This document shows positions 35,101 to 50,100 of a DNA stretch of 64,000 nucleotides, piece after piece. This DNA is from Branchinecta lynchi (taxonomy: Eukaryota; Arthropoda; Branchiopoda; Anostraca; Branchinectidae): assembly GCA_023053575.1 (NCBI GenBank), contig JAKZAP010000004.1:18549624-18613623 (forward strand), given 5' to 3'. The notes under the pieces are model-generated. The model was not told the DNA's origin and searched no databases. It was given only the letters and a program-made list of their open reading frames with translations. Made by a program: the position numbers and the translations under genes. Each line of letters opens with the position of its first letter. Within the stretch, counting starts at the first letter, position 1.

Positions 35101-38100
35101 GATTTCATTTCTTGCGTATAAAAAGAACCCGATGTGCCGACGAGTTGACCGACGCCTGACAAAAGTATTCTGTCCGCAAAAACCTTCCAATTTGCCTAAC
35201 CAAAAACAAACTTTTCCCCTTGAACTTTTCAACAAACCAACCCTCACCAAAAATTCGATTCCCAAATATCTTTCAGATCTCTGTCCGTTCAGCTCCACAA
35301 ATATCCGTATGTATGCTAGGAAAAAAAATTCTCATCCACACAACCACTCATTAGACAGTAGTATGTTAAAGTCAACCTGGTTCAGACCTGGGTTAGGGTT
35401 GATCGAAAATATCACATTTCGGCTTGCCGATCCGTGGTTTTAAAGAATAAATACACAGGATTTTGTAGCGTACTTCCATAAGTTTTGTTTTGTCAAAAGG
35501 GGTTTTAGCATTTTTTTTCTTCCACAATCCAGGTACAGTAAGCTGAGACTGAAAGGTTGGTTCTGTTCTTTGCAGGACCTGACTCAAGGTGCTTCTGTCC
35601 TTCACGTCGTTCTTGGAAATGAAGCATGTGACTTGGATTCAGCGGCGTCTGCCTTTGTGTATTCAAGATTTTTGGAAGCCTCAAAAAGAGATGAGCCTTC
35701 TGTTCCAGTACTGAATATTAACTCATCAGATTATGCTCTGAAAACGGAAGTTGTATATCTTTTTGAGAAGTTGGACATTAGCACAGACAGGCTGGTTTTC
35801 AGGTAAGAGAACAAGAGCTGGAAGCTCAGATGGCACTTGCAAGGCTGGGTAAGATGGAAGTGATGGTCAAAAGTATTTTTTTTTTTTTCACTTTTCAATT
35901 AAGATGTGCCAAACTTGTAAGGTTGGGCCAGAGGATTGAAGTGATAGTCAAAAGTTTTTTTTTTCACTTTTTGGTTAAGATGCGCACTTTAAGGGTGCTA
36001 AAAATTGATTTCTAAGCAAAACCCTTGAGGAAAAAAGGATCGTGTACTCATGCGATCGTGAAAAGGTAAATTTTGCTTAAAAGTATTTTTTGTATTTTGC
36101 AGTTAAGATGAGTTCTTTAAGGGATGTTCGAATCGGAGAAGTGACGATGTCTAACCCAATGATGCCAAGTTTCTAATGCTCCAGCAAAGTTTTATCGTCC
36201 TAGTAAATCTAGAGGTACTTAACTCACGATCAGCGGAATTCCGCCCCCCCCCCCCCTACAGCCCCCCCCCCTCCTCGGTACCCGAATCCGGTCCGATTCT
36301 GTCACTGATTTACCTATATGACTTGTGCCTGTATTTCCGACCAAGTTTCATCCTGATCGCCCCACTCTATGCGTGTGACAAGAATTCTGGGTCTCACCTC
36401 TGACCGCCCCCCCGTTCATCGGGTCCGGTCCAGACTTTAAATGGGACATCTGAGACATGAGATCTTTCAGGATATCAAGTTTCATTAAGTTCCGACAACC
36501 CGTTCGAAAGTTATGCATGACACTAATTTCCAGATTCCGCCGTCTCCCACTCCCCCCATGATGGTCAGATCGGGTGAATGACTGTTTCCAAGTTAATCTG
36601 GTCGGGTCCATATATGGCTGCCAAGTCTTATCGTCCTAGCCCACCTGAAAGTACATTAATTACGGATCGCTGGAATTCCGGAACACCCTTCCATCTCCCC
36701 CCACAGTGTCCGAATTCGGTCCAGTCCTGTTAGTTATTTATCCAGAGCTTGTGCTTGTTCGTCCCACCAAGTTTCATCCCGATTGCTCCACTCTGAGAGT
36801 TTCAGACGATTTCCGGTTCCCCCTTCCGACTCCCCCCAGATTCATCGGATCCGGTCTTGAAAAGAGATATCTGAGACACGAGGTCTTTTCAGATATCAAG
36901 TTTCATTGAGATCCGATCACCCATTCGAAAGTTATGCATGTCCTTATTTTCCGGATTCCGCCACCTCCCCCTCCCCCCACGATGGTCGGATCTGGCTAGT
37001 GAATATTGCCAAGTTAGTTTGGTCGGGTCCCTTATATGCCTGCCATGTTTCATCGTCCTAGAACTTCTGGAAGTACCCTAACTCGAGAAGAGTGTACTAA
37101 CCGACCGACCGACCGACCGACCGACCGACAGAGAGACCGATGGAAATCGGTATATGGCACTTGGCCGGAAGGCAAGTGCCATACAAATTACAACTAAGAA
37201 ACCACCCTTGAATCCCCCAGGTAATAGAGATGGGTGATAGGATAGTAGGCTAGATCTACACCAATAAATTCATCTGAAGTGACAGCTTGCGGTCCAAAAA
37301 TGTGTGTGCATTCCCTTGTTTATGAAAATGGATGAAATAATCTTACGGATTTGTAAGCTCCTACCTTCCTGCCCCGGGTAAATTTGAACAACAAAAGTTT
37401 CCAAACTATCCTTAAGCAGTAGGCTATTTCTTGTTCAAAGGAAGCTTAAGGATAAGCAGCCTACTTTAAGCAACAAGCGCGGAGACCTGGGGGAAGTTTT
37501 CAGTTGGGTGCTTCCATCCCCATTCAGATACTATAAAGATGAGAATCTGTTAATTTAGAACAGTATTTAAAGGAGGTGAAGTAATAAGATCGTCCAAAAC
37601 CCTTCGCTGGTCCAGAAAAAGTAGCTTTTTCTTGCTGTTTATATAGTTTTGCTGAGATTTTGCAACACTTTGAGGAAAACAGTCGGTCCCAATGCAAAGT
37701 AATCCCGATTTTGGGTTCGTTTCTACTGCCCTTATGCCCTCGGGCAGTGCGTCATAAGTTCTTCATTCATTCATTCATAGATTGTATCGGAGTGTAGGAG
37801 ATGTACTCAACTAGGTTTCTGGGTTTGTTCTGAAGGAGGGGCCAGTGGAAATGCTCTTTTTCCCCCATCTCCACCGTAACGCAGCCCCTGGTGGGACGTT
37901 CAGATAAGTGGTTCCACTCTGAAAACCTTCCATTTGTATTTTTATTCTTATACATTTTTCTTTTATTGTGTTTGATGTATCTTGTTGCAGGGATCAGTTG
38001 GACCTGCATGAGCTGTCGAGGACCCGTGAAATAAACATTACCCTGGTAGATCAAAATGTCCTTCGAGGAGATGATACATATCTGGAAAAGTTTGTTGTTG

Positions 38101-41100
38101 AAGTGATTGATCATCATACAAAAGAACGTGCACCAGAATTAAAGTGTGAAATGACTCTAGAAATGGTTGGGTCTTGTGCGACGCTTGTTGCTGAAAAGAT
38201 CCTGATGACACAGCCAGAGTTCTTGGATAAGAAACTGTGCCAGTTGCTGTATGGTAAGTATAACTTATTTCTTGTCCTCCTGCGGGGTTTAGAGACCTGT
38301 CACATTTTCTTGCCAAAATTTGGTGCATTTACCTGATTCGTGGAGACTTAATCCCCCCCCCCCAAGCTAGTGGTGAATTTATAAGGGGACAGTTGCAGCC
38401 CATTGTTAGACTTAGGTTCCTTAGTAAACCAGAAAAGTTACAAAACCATTAGGGGAGAGTTGGGTAGTATGACACACTCCCGGAACTATTGGTTCTATTG
38501 GTTTATTCGTCTCTGCTCACAACAGTAAAGAGGCATGTACTAATACAAGGAGAAAACGAGTTTAAAAAAAAAAGTGCCACTCACTCAGAGCTTATGCTAA
38601 AAAACACACTTTTTGACCTTCAAAGTAAGTTTTTTGTCCAACTACGAACGCCCATGTGGATAGGTGTTAAAACACACAGTAACCGTTTCTTGCAGGGATC
38701 TAGGTAAGGTATTTAATTACCATAAGAAGTTGAGAAACTGCTGAATATACACACAATTTAGGAGGAAATGCAGATCCCATAAAAAATGGAGGAGTCGGGT
38801 AGTATGACACACTTTGTGTCGGCTTGTATGACACATGTCATAGTACCCGACTGACGTTTTGACATGTAAGATTTCTATTGTATTTGGATGGTTCTGTTAT
38901 TTATTCAGTAGTATAAGTACCGATAACAATAATACGCAATAAGCCATAGAAAAATTTAAGAAATCTTCCCTTTTCGGATTCAATCACCCATGTGGGGTGG
39001 AGGGAGGATACCACTTATTATACACATAATAAGTGGTAAGAATATATGTATCTAAACCGGATTCGGCAACTGTGAGAGTTAGAGGGGGCACACATAATCT
39101 TTTGGCAGTCCTGGGGATGAAACGAGTAGAGTGATTTGGATGAAACTACGGAGTTACAAAGTTCATACGCTGTAGATAATCCAGTTTTTGGTACCAGTCA
39201 GTTGTTGCCTCGGTTGGGGGAGCTGGATGGAGGTACCATAAATTTCTCCAAAATATTCAGATTCAAGTGAAACTTCATAAATGGTAAAAGAAGATGCCCT
39301 AGATAATGCATTTTTGTGTCCGAACCGGATTCGGTCACGGTGGGCACCAGCACCATAAATCTTGCTAGTGACGATGTGTGAGAAGCGACTGGGATGAACC
39401 TTGGGAGGTGAGGAGCTCATGTTCCCAGATAACCCATTTTATGGTCGTAGCCCGATCAAATTGGCTGGGGGGGGGAGTTGGAGTGGGATTGGACATATTG
39501 AAACTTGATAGGCATTATGCGAGGGTGCACTAGCCTAGATAATCTCCCCGAACCGGATTTGGCCACCATGTTGAGGGGGTGGGGGGGGGAGGGGGTTGCA
39601 AGAGCCCCGAACGTTGTTAGGTAGGCCTAGCTAGGGATCAAGCGATGGGGTGACTGGGATGAAACTTGGAATGTTCTTTTTTTTAGGTAATGTCGCTGAA
39701 CACAACATATTCTTGATTACGGTACTCGTGATTCGAAGTTTTTTTTTTTTTTTTTTAATGAAAGTTTTTGAGTGATATATAATAAGAAAACGCAAAAATA
39801 AAGATCTGTCGTACCAGGGTGTGTCATAGTACCCTCCACCGGCGGGTGGTATGACACAGTAACCATATCCAGAATTATGCCTAGCCTACTACTGGAAAAC
39901 TTCAGAGAGAAAAATTTGGGAAAAATCAGACAGATTCTATAAGGAGTGGAGCATTTGGCAACTAGATACATGTTTCAGAGCAATAAAAAACAAAGAAAAA
40001 ATGTCTCATACTACCCAACTGTCCCCTACAAGTTTATTCACAGGTATCCGAATACAAAGTATTTGAATCGCGAAACACTCTAGGCTACAGAGGACCCCGT
40101 TGCCAGTGATCTTGTGGTCGCGACTAAAAACAAACCAGAATGAATTGGTCGGTCTATTGTCCTGTGTGTGGGGGGGGGGGGGGGGGAGCCCTGATTTTAT
40201 CGACAAGATCTCACAATTTACCGACGAAGAGCGCCGTTGCCGCTACGAACTGTATATTTCAGCAAATGAGACATTGGTATAGGGATAAGAAGGCTTGCTG
40301 AATCCACATCCGATTTAATTTATTTTTTATTTACCGGACAAGTAGTTCGTCAGGAATCATCCCTAAGTGTCACTCCGTTAGTGTACCCGATCTGTTCGTA
40401 AGCTAGGATTAGCACAAGCTAGGCGTTGAAAGTTGACAGACGTCAGTTACGAACGGGCAATCCAGTTTTATAGAAATTTGATGGCTGATACGAGCAGATG
40501 CCCTAAATTGCTGCTTCGATGTCCGAACCAAATCCGACATCTGTGAGTGGAGTTTGAAGGGGGGGGGGGGGGGGGGGGGGGGGTCGCGATAATTTTGTGA
40601 CATGCCTAACAAACCAAACGGGTTTGGGCCCCCTAGAAAGTGCCGGATTCGAATGAATTTGCACAAGATGTTCCCACCGTGCCCGCACCGACAAACCCTG
40701 TCGATTTCCCAGCAAGAATTTTCCTGATTTACCGACAAAGCTTCTGTCGGCATCAGAAACAGAAGGATGAAAGCATGTTTCTCGACAAACAAGGCCTATT
40801 TACAGACAGGATCTTCGTCGGGGGGTCAGCTGCTCCCCAGGCCCATCGCTAGTTTTGCCACTGGTGCGAGGAGATTATCGATAGTAAGAAAACAAATATT
40901 TTGCAGTTCACAACACTCATGGAATCCGAAAAAAGTTTTCAGGTTTCCCGTTTTTGTTGAGTCGTTCCCGACTTTTTTCTGAGTTCCTTTGCTGAACTGA
41001 GGGTCCTGCGTTTGACACTTGGCTTTGTAACCTTTTGTCTTTTTTTCTAACTAGCGTCTACATTATTAGCAGTCTACTATTAGTACCTGATTCATGGCCG

Positions 41101-44100
41101 AAAACCCTTACAGTCAGCCCATACAACTCCAACGCGTTTTCTCGTCAGTGCTGATATCTTCCGTACGAACATAGATAGACCGCTCTTTGAAGAAAGTTTT
41201 GATTGGCTAAGTACAATCATGTACAGCTTTCGGTTGGCTATCACAATGAACCGTTGTCTGAGGGTTTGAATTATGTTGCAGGAACATGTTGCCTACTCAA
41301 ATATTTTTTCTCAAGGTGCAATCCTAATAGACACTGCCAATTTGTCTCCTGTTGCCAAGAGAGCAACCGCTAAGGATCATGAAATCGCTGCAAAGCTTGC
41401 TGAATTGCTACCAGAAGTTGACGCCAAGGCCTTCTTTGAGGAGCTTCAGGCGGCGAAAGAAGACATATCAAAGCTATCTTCCGTGGATCTCTTAAGGAAA
41501 GATGTGAAGACGATCTCAAGTCAGAACCTCAGAGTTGCGCTTAGCTCATTACCTATACTAGCAATGGTAAGTCGATTTATAGAAGCAAAGATGTTAAGAG
41601 ACCTGTAAGGAAGGGACTGGTCGATGTCTCTTTGCCCAAAGTAATCACGGATTTGCTAGAAGAGATGAATTTGGAGAAAGTTTTAACTGGATACGAGACA
41701 AATTAGATTGGCCACTAGTTTTTTTTTATCTGTCTGGCCGTAGTACGCCAAACATTGTTTTATCGGCACGATCTTCTAAACCTTTGTGTCCGTAGCCCGC
41801 AGCACAGATTTCTTTTTAAAGTCAGGCTGGATATTTTTTCCGACATGCACTATTTCTTTCCGGCGTCCCAATTTATCGGTTCTTTGGACAGAGTTGTCAA
41901 AAATCCCTGCAGGGGTCAAACCTAAAATCGTCCATATGTGTTTGTGACCGTCTCGTAGTCAGTTCCTTGCATCACTTCTGAAAAAAAACGACGCTCCTAG
42001 ACTTGTAGAATTCGCAATGCTTACATAGGTTGGGAAGTCTTTTTCGAGAGACTTATGGAAAGTTTTGAGGGTTGGGAAGCCTGATAGCACAGAAAGGTGC
42101 ACTGTCGCGAGTAGTGGAAGTAGTAGGGTAGTTTTTCCTTTTGCGAACTTGAGGGGGGGGGGGTAGTAGACCGCCGGTGAGGCAGCGAAATAGGTTAGGA
42201 GTAAGGCAGTGTCTATCATTCCCGGACCTGGAGCTCATACCTCAACTGATAGAAGTACTCGACCAGTCGAGGAATCGATCCTCCAGTCGCTATTAGCACT
42301 AGACAGGTCGAGTACTTGTGTCTTGGGAAGCTAAAAGTCTTGACTATATGGAACTTGGAATCAGAAAGGAACAGGTCGAGGAATTACTACCCTAGGAGCT
42401 ATCTTTGGAGGATCAAGGATCCCATCTATCAAGGAGGATAGATGGGTCGAGTATTTGACTTCCCAAGAGCTAATCGTACTCGACTATAATATTACTAATA
42501 GGAGGTCAAGTATTCAGGGTCAAGACGGCTAAAAATACTCGACCTATTGAAGGAGGATTGATAGGTCGAGTACTTGTCGCTATTCGTACCAACTTAGCAG
42601 AGCATTCAAGGTGGGGCTAGCTATTACTACCTAAAATGGGGCGTTAATAGGTCGAATATTTGTCGTCCCACAAGCTATATGTACTTGACCTAATCTATTC
42701 GAGCGAAACGAGAATCCACCGAGCACAAGAACATTACAGCTTCTCGTCGACTTGCCGATATCAGTTTCCACTCGTATGGTGAATGCACTTTATACGCCAC
42801 CATTTATTAGGTCTAGTACTTATAGCTAGCAAATTCATCAATACTCTACCTCCAACTCCAATTATACTAGGTCGAGTACGAATAAGTGCTGAGACGTCAA
42901 AAACCTTGACCTAGAAATGCCCCATTTATTAGGCCAAGTCAAGTACTAACAACTACCATCACCTCCAATACTCGACCTCCCAATATTATAAAAGGTCCAG
43001 TATGAATAACTGCTGTGGCATCAAGCACTCGACCTACCAGTCCTCCTTTCAGAGGTCGATGACTAGCTAGGATAGCTATCACCGTCCTGAACACTTGACC
43101 TCATATTAGTAATATTAGGCCAAGTACGAACAGCGGCTAGGGCTCAAGTACTCGACCTACCTATCCTCCTTCAGCAGGTCGAGTATTTTTAGCAATCACC
43201 GCCCTAATTGACCTCTTATTAGTAATATAAGAATAACCAGAATCCAATACCTTGGATTCTGGTTTACGCGTGATCTGCGGGATCTTACTCATTTGCGTCA
43301 TTTAACAAGAAGTCTGTGTGTGCGAAGAAATGTAGTTGCTAGAAAATTTCAGTTTTGTTCTGCGATTATCCGTGATAGGCTGTTTCGTACATTTTGTTTT
43401 CAGTTTTACTGTTCTGCTCTTTGTACGAATTTCACTGCTGGTGCGGTAAATGTGACCCGCGTCATTAGAATAATTGCTACAGAAAACTTCACCGACTCCC
43501 ACACCGGTGTAGCGCCTCCGGGATGTTCGCCAATAATCGTATGCCTTCGTTTTACGAACTAAAACGTAAAGCAGTTTCATCGCTAAAAAGCCGCCTTTTG
43601 AGGTCAGATAACAACCTGATCCAAATTCTTACCGCTCCAGTTTTTCAACTTTCACTGCCTTTGTGGAAAAAATGGAGCAATGAACTTGTTGTTCGTTGAT
43701 TTTTTTTTTTTTTTTTTATACATATGTGATTATGTGCGATATTTAGGCTAGAATGTGTGTTTTTCTTCTGTGTATGTGGCTACGGCTGAATTAAATAAAT
43801 AAATAAATAAAATAAATATTTGGAAATACGATTAGTTCCTGAGGCGTCAAATACTCAACCCATCTTCCTCAGTTTTAGATCGAGTACTAATACTCCAGTC
43901 AGCTTCCGTTGAAGTGAAAACATAACCATTTATATGGTCGAGTAAAATTAGGCCCTGGGGTGTTGGTTACTTGACCTTACAACTTTACAAGTTCCATATA
44001 GTCAAGTACGATTAGCTTCCCAAGACACGAGTAATCGACCAGTCTAGTATTAATAGCGACTGGAGGCTCGATTCCTCGACTGGTCGAGTACCATTAGCTC

Positions 44101-47100
44101 CTGTGTGGCAGCATACTTGACCGGTCGAGTACTTTTGGCATTGGAAGCATCAGTTCCAGGTCCGGACGATAGACACTGCCTAAGAGTAAACAGCGGACAC
44201 AACTAGAACAGGTCTGTTGTTTTTGTGGGGGGGGGGACTCTGCAGGAGAGTGAAAGCGCCCAACCTCATCTCTGAAAATACGATCTTGGCTCCCAACCCC
44301 TTTAGAAACTTTCGTTTGCTGTAAATAGTTCATTTTTACCTAGCGCAGTGACTCTCAGAAATGCTGACTGTCTCTTCCCTAATCATGTCTGGGTTCGATT
44401 AGTTCGTCGAAAGTCATAGGAGGGGTTAAAGCGCAGCTTTTACTAGAAATGGCTTTTCCACGATAAAATGGTCCGGAACTAGCGTTTTTCAAAAATGCTC
44501 ATACTTGCCTCCTCCAATCAGCGATTCTCTTGTTAGTGCTTGCCGACTCTTGCTGGGGCTTCGCGCAGAGAGACTTGGTTTTTTTTTCGCAAAATCTTTA
44601 AAACAAATTTGCGCTGTGGTTAAATGCTGGAAAATCATAGCGACATCATCAGTGATGAAATCATCTGTGAGCGCCGCCCGCAGTGACGAATCATGTTTTT
44701 CAGCGCCTGCTCCCTCAGGTCTCGAGACAAAAACAAAGTTATTGTCTGGCAGCCCAGGAAAATTTCGGCTAGCTCTAAAAACAGAAAAATTCAACAAAGC
44801 GATTCACAGGGATTTTGTAAAGAGGGAGAATTCAGAGTAGAGTAGACCACGCAAGTCGAGACTGTGGGTTGAAGACAGTGAAAAACTAGAGGGGTCCTTT
44901 AAAAAGAATTTTCGTTGAAGGATTACGGAACACGAACTGATGGACTATCTTCCGTCGAAAGCTACGTTCGGTCACAAAGCCTCTCCGCGCAACTTCTCCT
45001 GGGAACGAGGATCAACCGTGAAACGGGTGCCATACAGCGAGACCTGTGTATCTATTCCCCCGACAAAGGTTTCACACAAAAGGTAAGCGTATGTTAGGGA
45101 AAGTGGTATAGCGTCCACTCTCATAGTAGCTCAGGTTTAGGGATTCGTTTTCTGTAGGTTCTTTTATGCAAAGCAAGCCCTGTGTTATCTTCTTTTCGAG
45201 ACCTCTCGGATTCAAGGTTTAAGGTTGGGAAGAACTCACCCATAGTGTTCATGTGAATTTTATTTACGGGTTTGGTCTTGCACTGCCGTCTAATACTCTT
45301 GATGACTAAAGCCACTTTCGCATTGCGGTGCGCTGCGTATGCGTTTAGCTTGCGCTGCGTACAGGTTGCGTAATATATCTTTCACACCTGCGCGACAAGC
45401 TATTTACGTTTTCCTTTCTCGGTTTCTTATGCTGAATTCTCGTGTCTTTCATCATTAGTAAGTTTTTCTTCATCGTTAGTAGGTTTTCTCCAGTTTGTCG
45501 TCAAAAACTTCCAGTTTTCACTGAAAAATCTGATGCGTATGCATCGACGCAACGGAGGAATAGTAGAACTTGGTTCTATTCTTGCGTTGCGTTTTATTTG
45601 TCTGCGTAAGCTCTGCGTTGCGTCACCGCAAGCGCAACGCAGAGGTTGCGTAGCTCAGTGTGAAAGCCTTAACGCGTCAGTGTGAAAGCGGCTTAACTCT
45701 TCGTAATTCGTCCTCGCGAACCAGAAACGTAATCACAGCAAACGTTGTTGATGTGTTTACATAGGATTTGACTCAGTTATATGGATTTGTTTGGGTGATG
45801 TGTCTTATTCTTCCTTTGTATCACCGGCGTGTTTCGGACTGAGTCATATAAAGTATGCGGTGATCTTTCAGGCGCGCAACAGGACGTCGCCGACATTTTC
45901 TTCGAAATTACGGGCGAACGGTCAGCGTCCAGGGCGACTAAGTTGGACTTCCACTTAGCTTGTTTGTGTCATAGGAAAAAGTTCCAATAAGGACGTGTTG
46001 TCAAACTTCAAACGGCAAATGAGAAAGTTGGTGGGCTATTAAACGTCAATGTTCAGTTCAGTTTCATTCAAACATTCATACACAGATCTGCATATGACCG
46101 AATGAGAGAACCATCTCGATTACAAATAATACGCAGATACGCGATACAGAACAGTTGAGGAAAATCACAAATTTGGACGAGAGACAAAACATAAATACAA
46201 AAAGAAAAGCAATATTTTAGTTAATTGTGCGAATAGTCAGGCAAACAAGAACTAATCGTTTCAGGTCACCGTGTATGAAAATTAACTCAAAATGACGTGT
46301 TACCGACACGGTGGCATATAGATCTCTGTAGTTTGGCAATTTGGCAAGTTCATCTACTCTTTGGCATTTATTTTCTTTGTTCCCCGATTATCTACAGCGT
46401 ATCCTCTTTCAGATAAGCAAGTCCTTAACAGAGAACGAGGAACCGCCCTTGTTTCTTGACCCGGTGGCAACTTCGGACCATGAAAGTCCCTTAAAGATGT
46501 TCAGGCAAGGAAACTCGACTGTTTCAAGGAAAATTATTTTGCCATTGGTGAAATCCTTTTTAGACAGTCAAAGCCCGGACAACCGGTCCGTCACCTTTCA
46601 CCCAGCAGAAGGTAATTATCAGAAAATACGGTTTAGACTGAGGATCGAGGTTCGTTCAAGTATGTGTACTAAGACCGACAGTGTGAGGCGCACTGCAACA
46701 GACGAAGGACATAGTAAGTCCTAGTTTAAGCGGATAAGAGTAGGGCTTACTTACATATTTGAACAACCGTTTAACACAACCAGAGATAGGCGAATCGGAT
46801 GGGGCGGATTCGGATTCGAGTCCAGGATTGGTCCTTTTGGCTGGATTCGAATCTTCTGCTTGTCAGGTTGGATTGGGATTCGGACTTGGGTTCCAAACCT
46901 TCAGTCTTAAGAATCCGTCCAAATTCCTAGCCTACATCCTTCCAGTTTCCGTTTCCCATTTTTTACACAGTGGACTTCAGCAATCCAACTTTTTACCAAC
47001 CATCTAATAGATATCAGTGCTTTTTGTCACCTCTGATTTTTAAACTATAGCCCATGTACATGATTTGATTTTTGTTGAGGTCGGATTTGGATACCGACTC

Positions 47101-50100
47101 GAACGCTAAATGGTGGATTCGGAAGCGGATTCGTACCTAGCTCTGGATTCGGATTTGAATCCTTTCATGATCGGATTCGCCCAACTTTGAACACAACCAC
47201 TTTCAAATCGCAGTGCATCACGCGGAAGTCCGTGTAAATCATTTTCGCCCATTCGCATGCCCTTATGTCAGCTGAGTGCGATTCCATTGTGGGTTCTATA
47301 GCATTATCAGCCACAGGCCTTTTTCTACTTACTTTAACCTGGTTTAGACAGACCACTACTTCTGGGAAATTCAAGAAACCTGCCGTCCAGTCGATTAAGC
47401 TCGCCACTACTATAGTGCGGAAAGATGACGAAGATTTCGCGGCCGGATTTCTGCACTTTCGTCAGTTTTGTCCGGGTTATGTTAAACCTCAATCTTTGTA
47501 TGGAGATTGTCCAGGTGCCAAAATCCAGTTCAGGATTCCAGTCCACGACCGGGTCTCGACCGTTTGTTTGCTGTCAGACTATGAGGTTGTTCCACCCGAC
47601 TTACCGTAGTTACTACACCGTCACGAATTGCGGCTTCTTGGCGTCAAGGCTGGAATGCATTTTTCTATTTTCAGAAAAATATCGTGCCACGGGCTGATCC
47701 GACCAATGACGTCATGGATATCCCTTGTTACCACGCTTACTACGCTCCCGAGCGTGGTAAGCAAATAGTTACTATTTCGAGAAGGGTGGAACGGTCAGAG
47801 TAGTAGCTTTTCACGAAGTTGGAACGACAGTAGGGACTAATAGACCAATGGCATATCAGGGACCGGACCAGATTAAATCAGAAATAGTCTCTTCCCCGAT
47901 CCGACCATCTGTAGGGGAGTGGAGGGAGGGGGAATCCGGAAAAAAGGGATATTTTTTAGCTTACGAACAGGTGATCGGAGCTTAATGAAACTTGGTATAT
48001 GGAAGGACCTCGTGTCCAGACCGGATCCGGTGACATGGGGGGGGGGGATATGGAGGGGCAAACCTGAAATCTTGGAAAACGCTTAGAGTGGAGAGATCCG
48101 GATGAAACTTGGTGGAAAGAACAAGCACACGTCCTAGATACGTGACTGACATAACTGGAACGGGTCCGCTCAGTTTGGGGGGGGGGGGGGGGGTCCGAAT
48201 TTCTAGTGATACCTCGGGTTCGGTGCTTCCTGATGTGCTAGGACGACGAAAATTGGTAGGCATGTCAGGGACCAGATCAGATTAAATTGGAAATAGTCAC
48301 TTCCCCGATCCGACCGTCCGGGGGGGGGGGGAGTGGAGGGAGGGGGAAGCCAAAAATTTAGGTATTTTTAACTTGCCAACAGGTGATCGGATCTTGATGA
48401 AAGTTGATATTTAGGATGATCTCGTGTCTGAGACGTCGCACTTTAAATCCGGGCCGGGTCCGATGACACTGGGGGGATTTGGAGGAGGGAACCGGAAATC
48501 TTGAGAAACGCTTAGAGTGGAGGGATCGGGATGCAACCTGGTGGGAAGAACAAGCACAAGTCCTAGATACATCATTGACATAACCAGACCGGATCTGGGC
48601 ACTGTGGGGGAGTCGGGGGTTGGTCCGGATTTCTAGCGATCCCGAGAGTTGGGCATACTTCCTGATGTGCTAGGACGATGAAACTTTGCAGATATGTCAA
48701 GGATCCGAAGCTTGACTTGAAATTAGTCCTTTCCCCGATCCGACAATCGTGGGGGGAGTGGAAGGATGGGGAGTCCAGAATCTAGTGGCATGCATAACTT
48801 TTGAACAGGTGATCGGATTTGAATGAAACTTGTAGGGTGGAAAGAGCTATCGCCTCAGATGTTCACCAACAAGCATTATGCCTAGATACGAAATTGACGG
48901 AGTCAATTGTTTCGGGGCTCTGTGGGGGGAGTTGGAGGGGGTTCCCGGGAATTCCGGTAGTCGTGAGTTAGAATAGTTCGAGAGTACTAAGACAACGACA
49001 CTTTGCAGGCATATTAGTGACCCGATTTAATTGATTTAAGAACCTCACACAACATACCCCGGAAACTTCCGTTCCTAGATTGTTATCGAGGTAGATTAGT
49101 ATTTTTGGTGGAACGACGGAAGGGAAATATGGAAATTGACTTCTGCAAATTGCGAACGAGTGGTCTGATTCGAGTGAAACTTAATGGGTGATAGGAATCG
49201 ATGACCTAGACGTGTAAACATGTGTTCAACTATATGCGACCATTGTTTGGGGAATTGGGGGGGGGAGGAGGGTTCAACAATGCCGAGTTTATGCGGCCTA
49301 GATTTGTTATTTGGTGTCCGGGCCGGATTCGGCCAAGGTAGGGGGGGGGGGGGTACCGGAATTTCCAAAAATGCTCTAGATTCGAGTGAAACTTGATAGA
49401 TGGTATAAAAGAAGATGCTTTAGATGATCCATTTTTTGGTCCGAACCAGATTTGGCCACGGTAGAGGGAGATGTAGGGAGTATCGGAAATCGTGTAGCAT
49501 GTCTAGGGACCAAAACGAGTGGATTTATTGGCCTGAAACTTGTCATGCAGAATAGTCATGCGCATTTGCTACAGATAATCCGAGACGATGCCGGAACTGC
49601 TCAAAATTTAATGAAACTGAATATCCTATTTGTATTTCCGAGCCACACTTTTGGATGGCGGGTGTATTTTGTGACGTTCCATCTACTTTCTTGTACCGCC
49701 TACTCGTAACAAGTGCCATATGAGCTCGTAGCTCTTGTTTTTTCCTACGTCGGACGCCTGACATAACTGTAAACTTTTCCGTTGGTTATATACACCGACG
49801 TACAGATCAACGATGAACAATAAATCTCGCTCCCTTGCTTTTACCCTAGTACAAGTGTGCCTCTAAAGAATTTCAGCCTCAGCATGAACCAGGCTCTCCA
49901 TATAGCAAAATAAACTCACAGCTGATAAATACAGATGTGCGGACTTTGAAATGTGTGTCTTATTTTTATTTCTTTGTCTTGAACAGTAGAGAAAACCTTC
50001 TTAAAGTTTAACTGAAAAGGGCTGGGATAGGACAATCTAGTTACCCATTCACTTAAATTGTCTAGAAGACACGCGCGTTTCTTCGTTGTTCCGCTATTGA

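Noticed and set aside
41275..41280. TTGCAG as acceptor of prune exon 4
   Set aside because: It would put exon 4 out of phase with exon 3 and lose motif IV; CTCAAG at 41311-41315 restores it.
44489..44840. Overlapping frames of 102 and 111 codons in prune intron 4
   Set aside because: No recognisable motif on either strand and no splice-phase fit to prune.
47165..47697. Frames of 80-114 codons in prune intron 6
   Set aside because: No family resemblance; not in phase with flanking exons.
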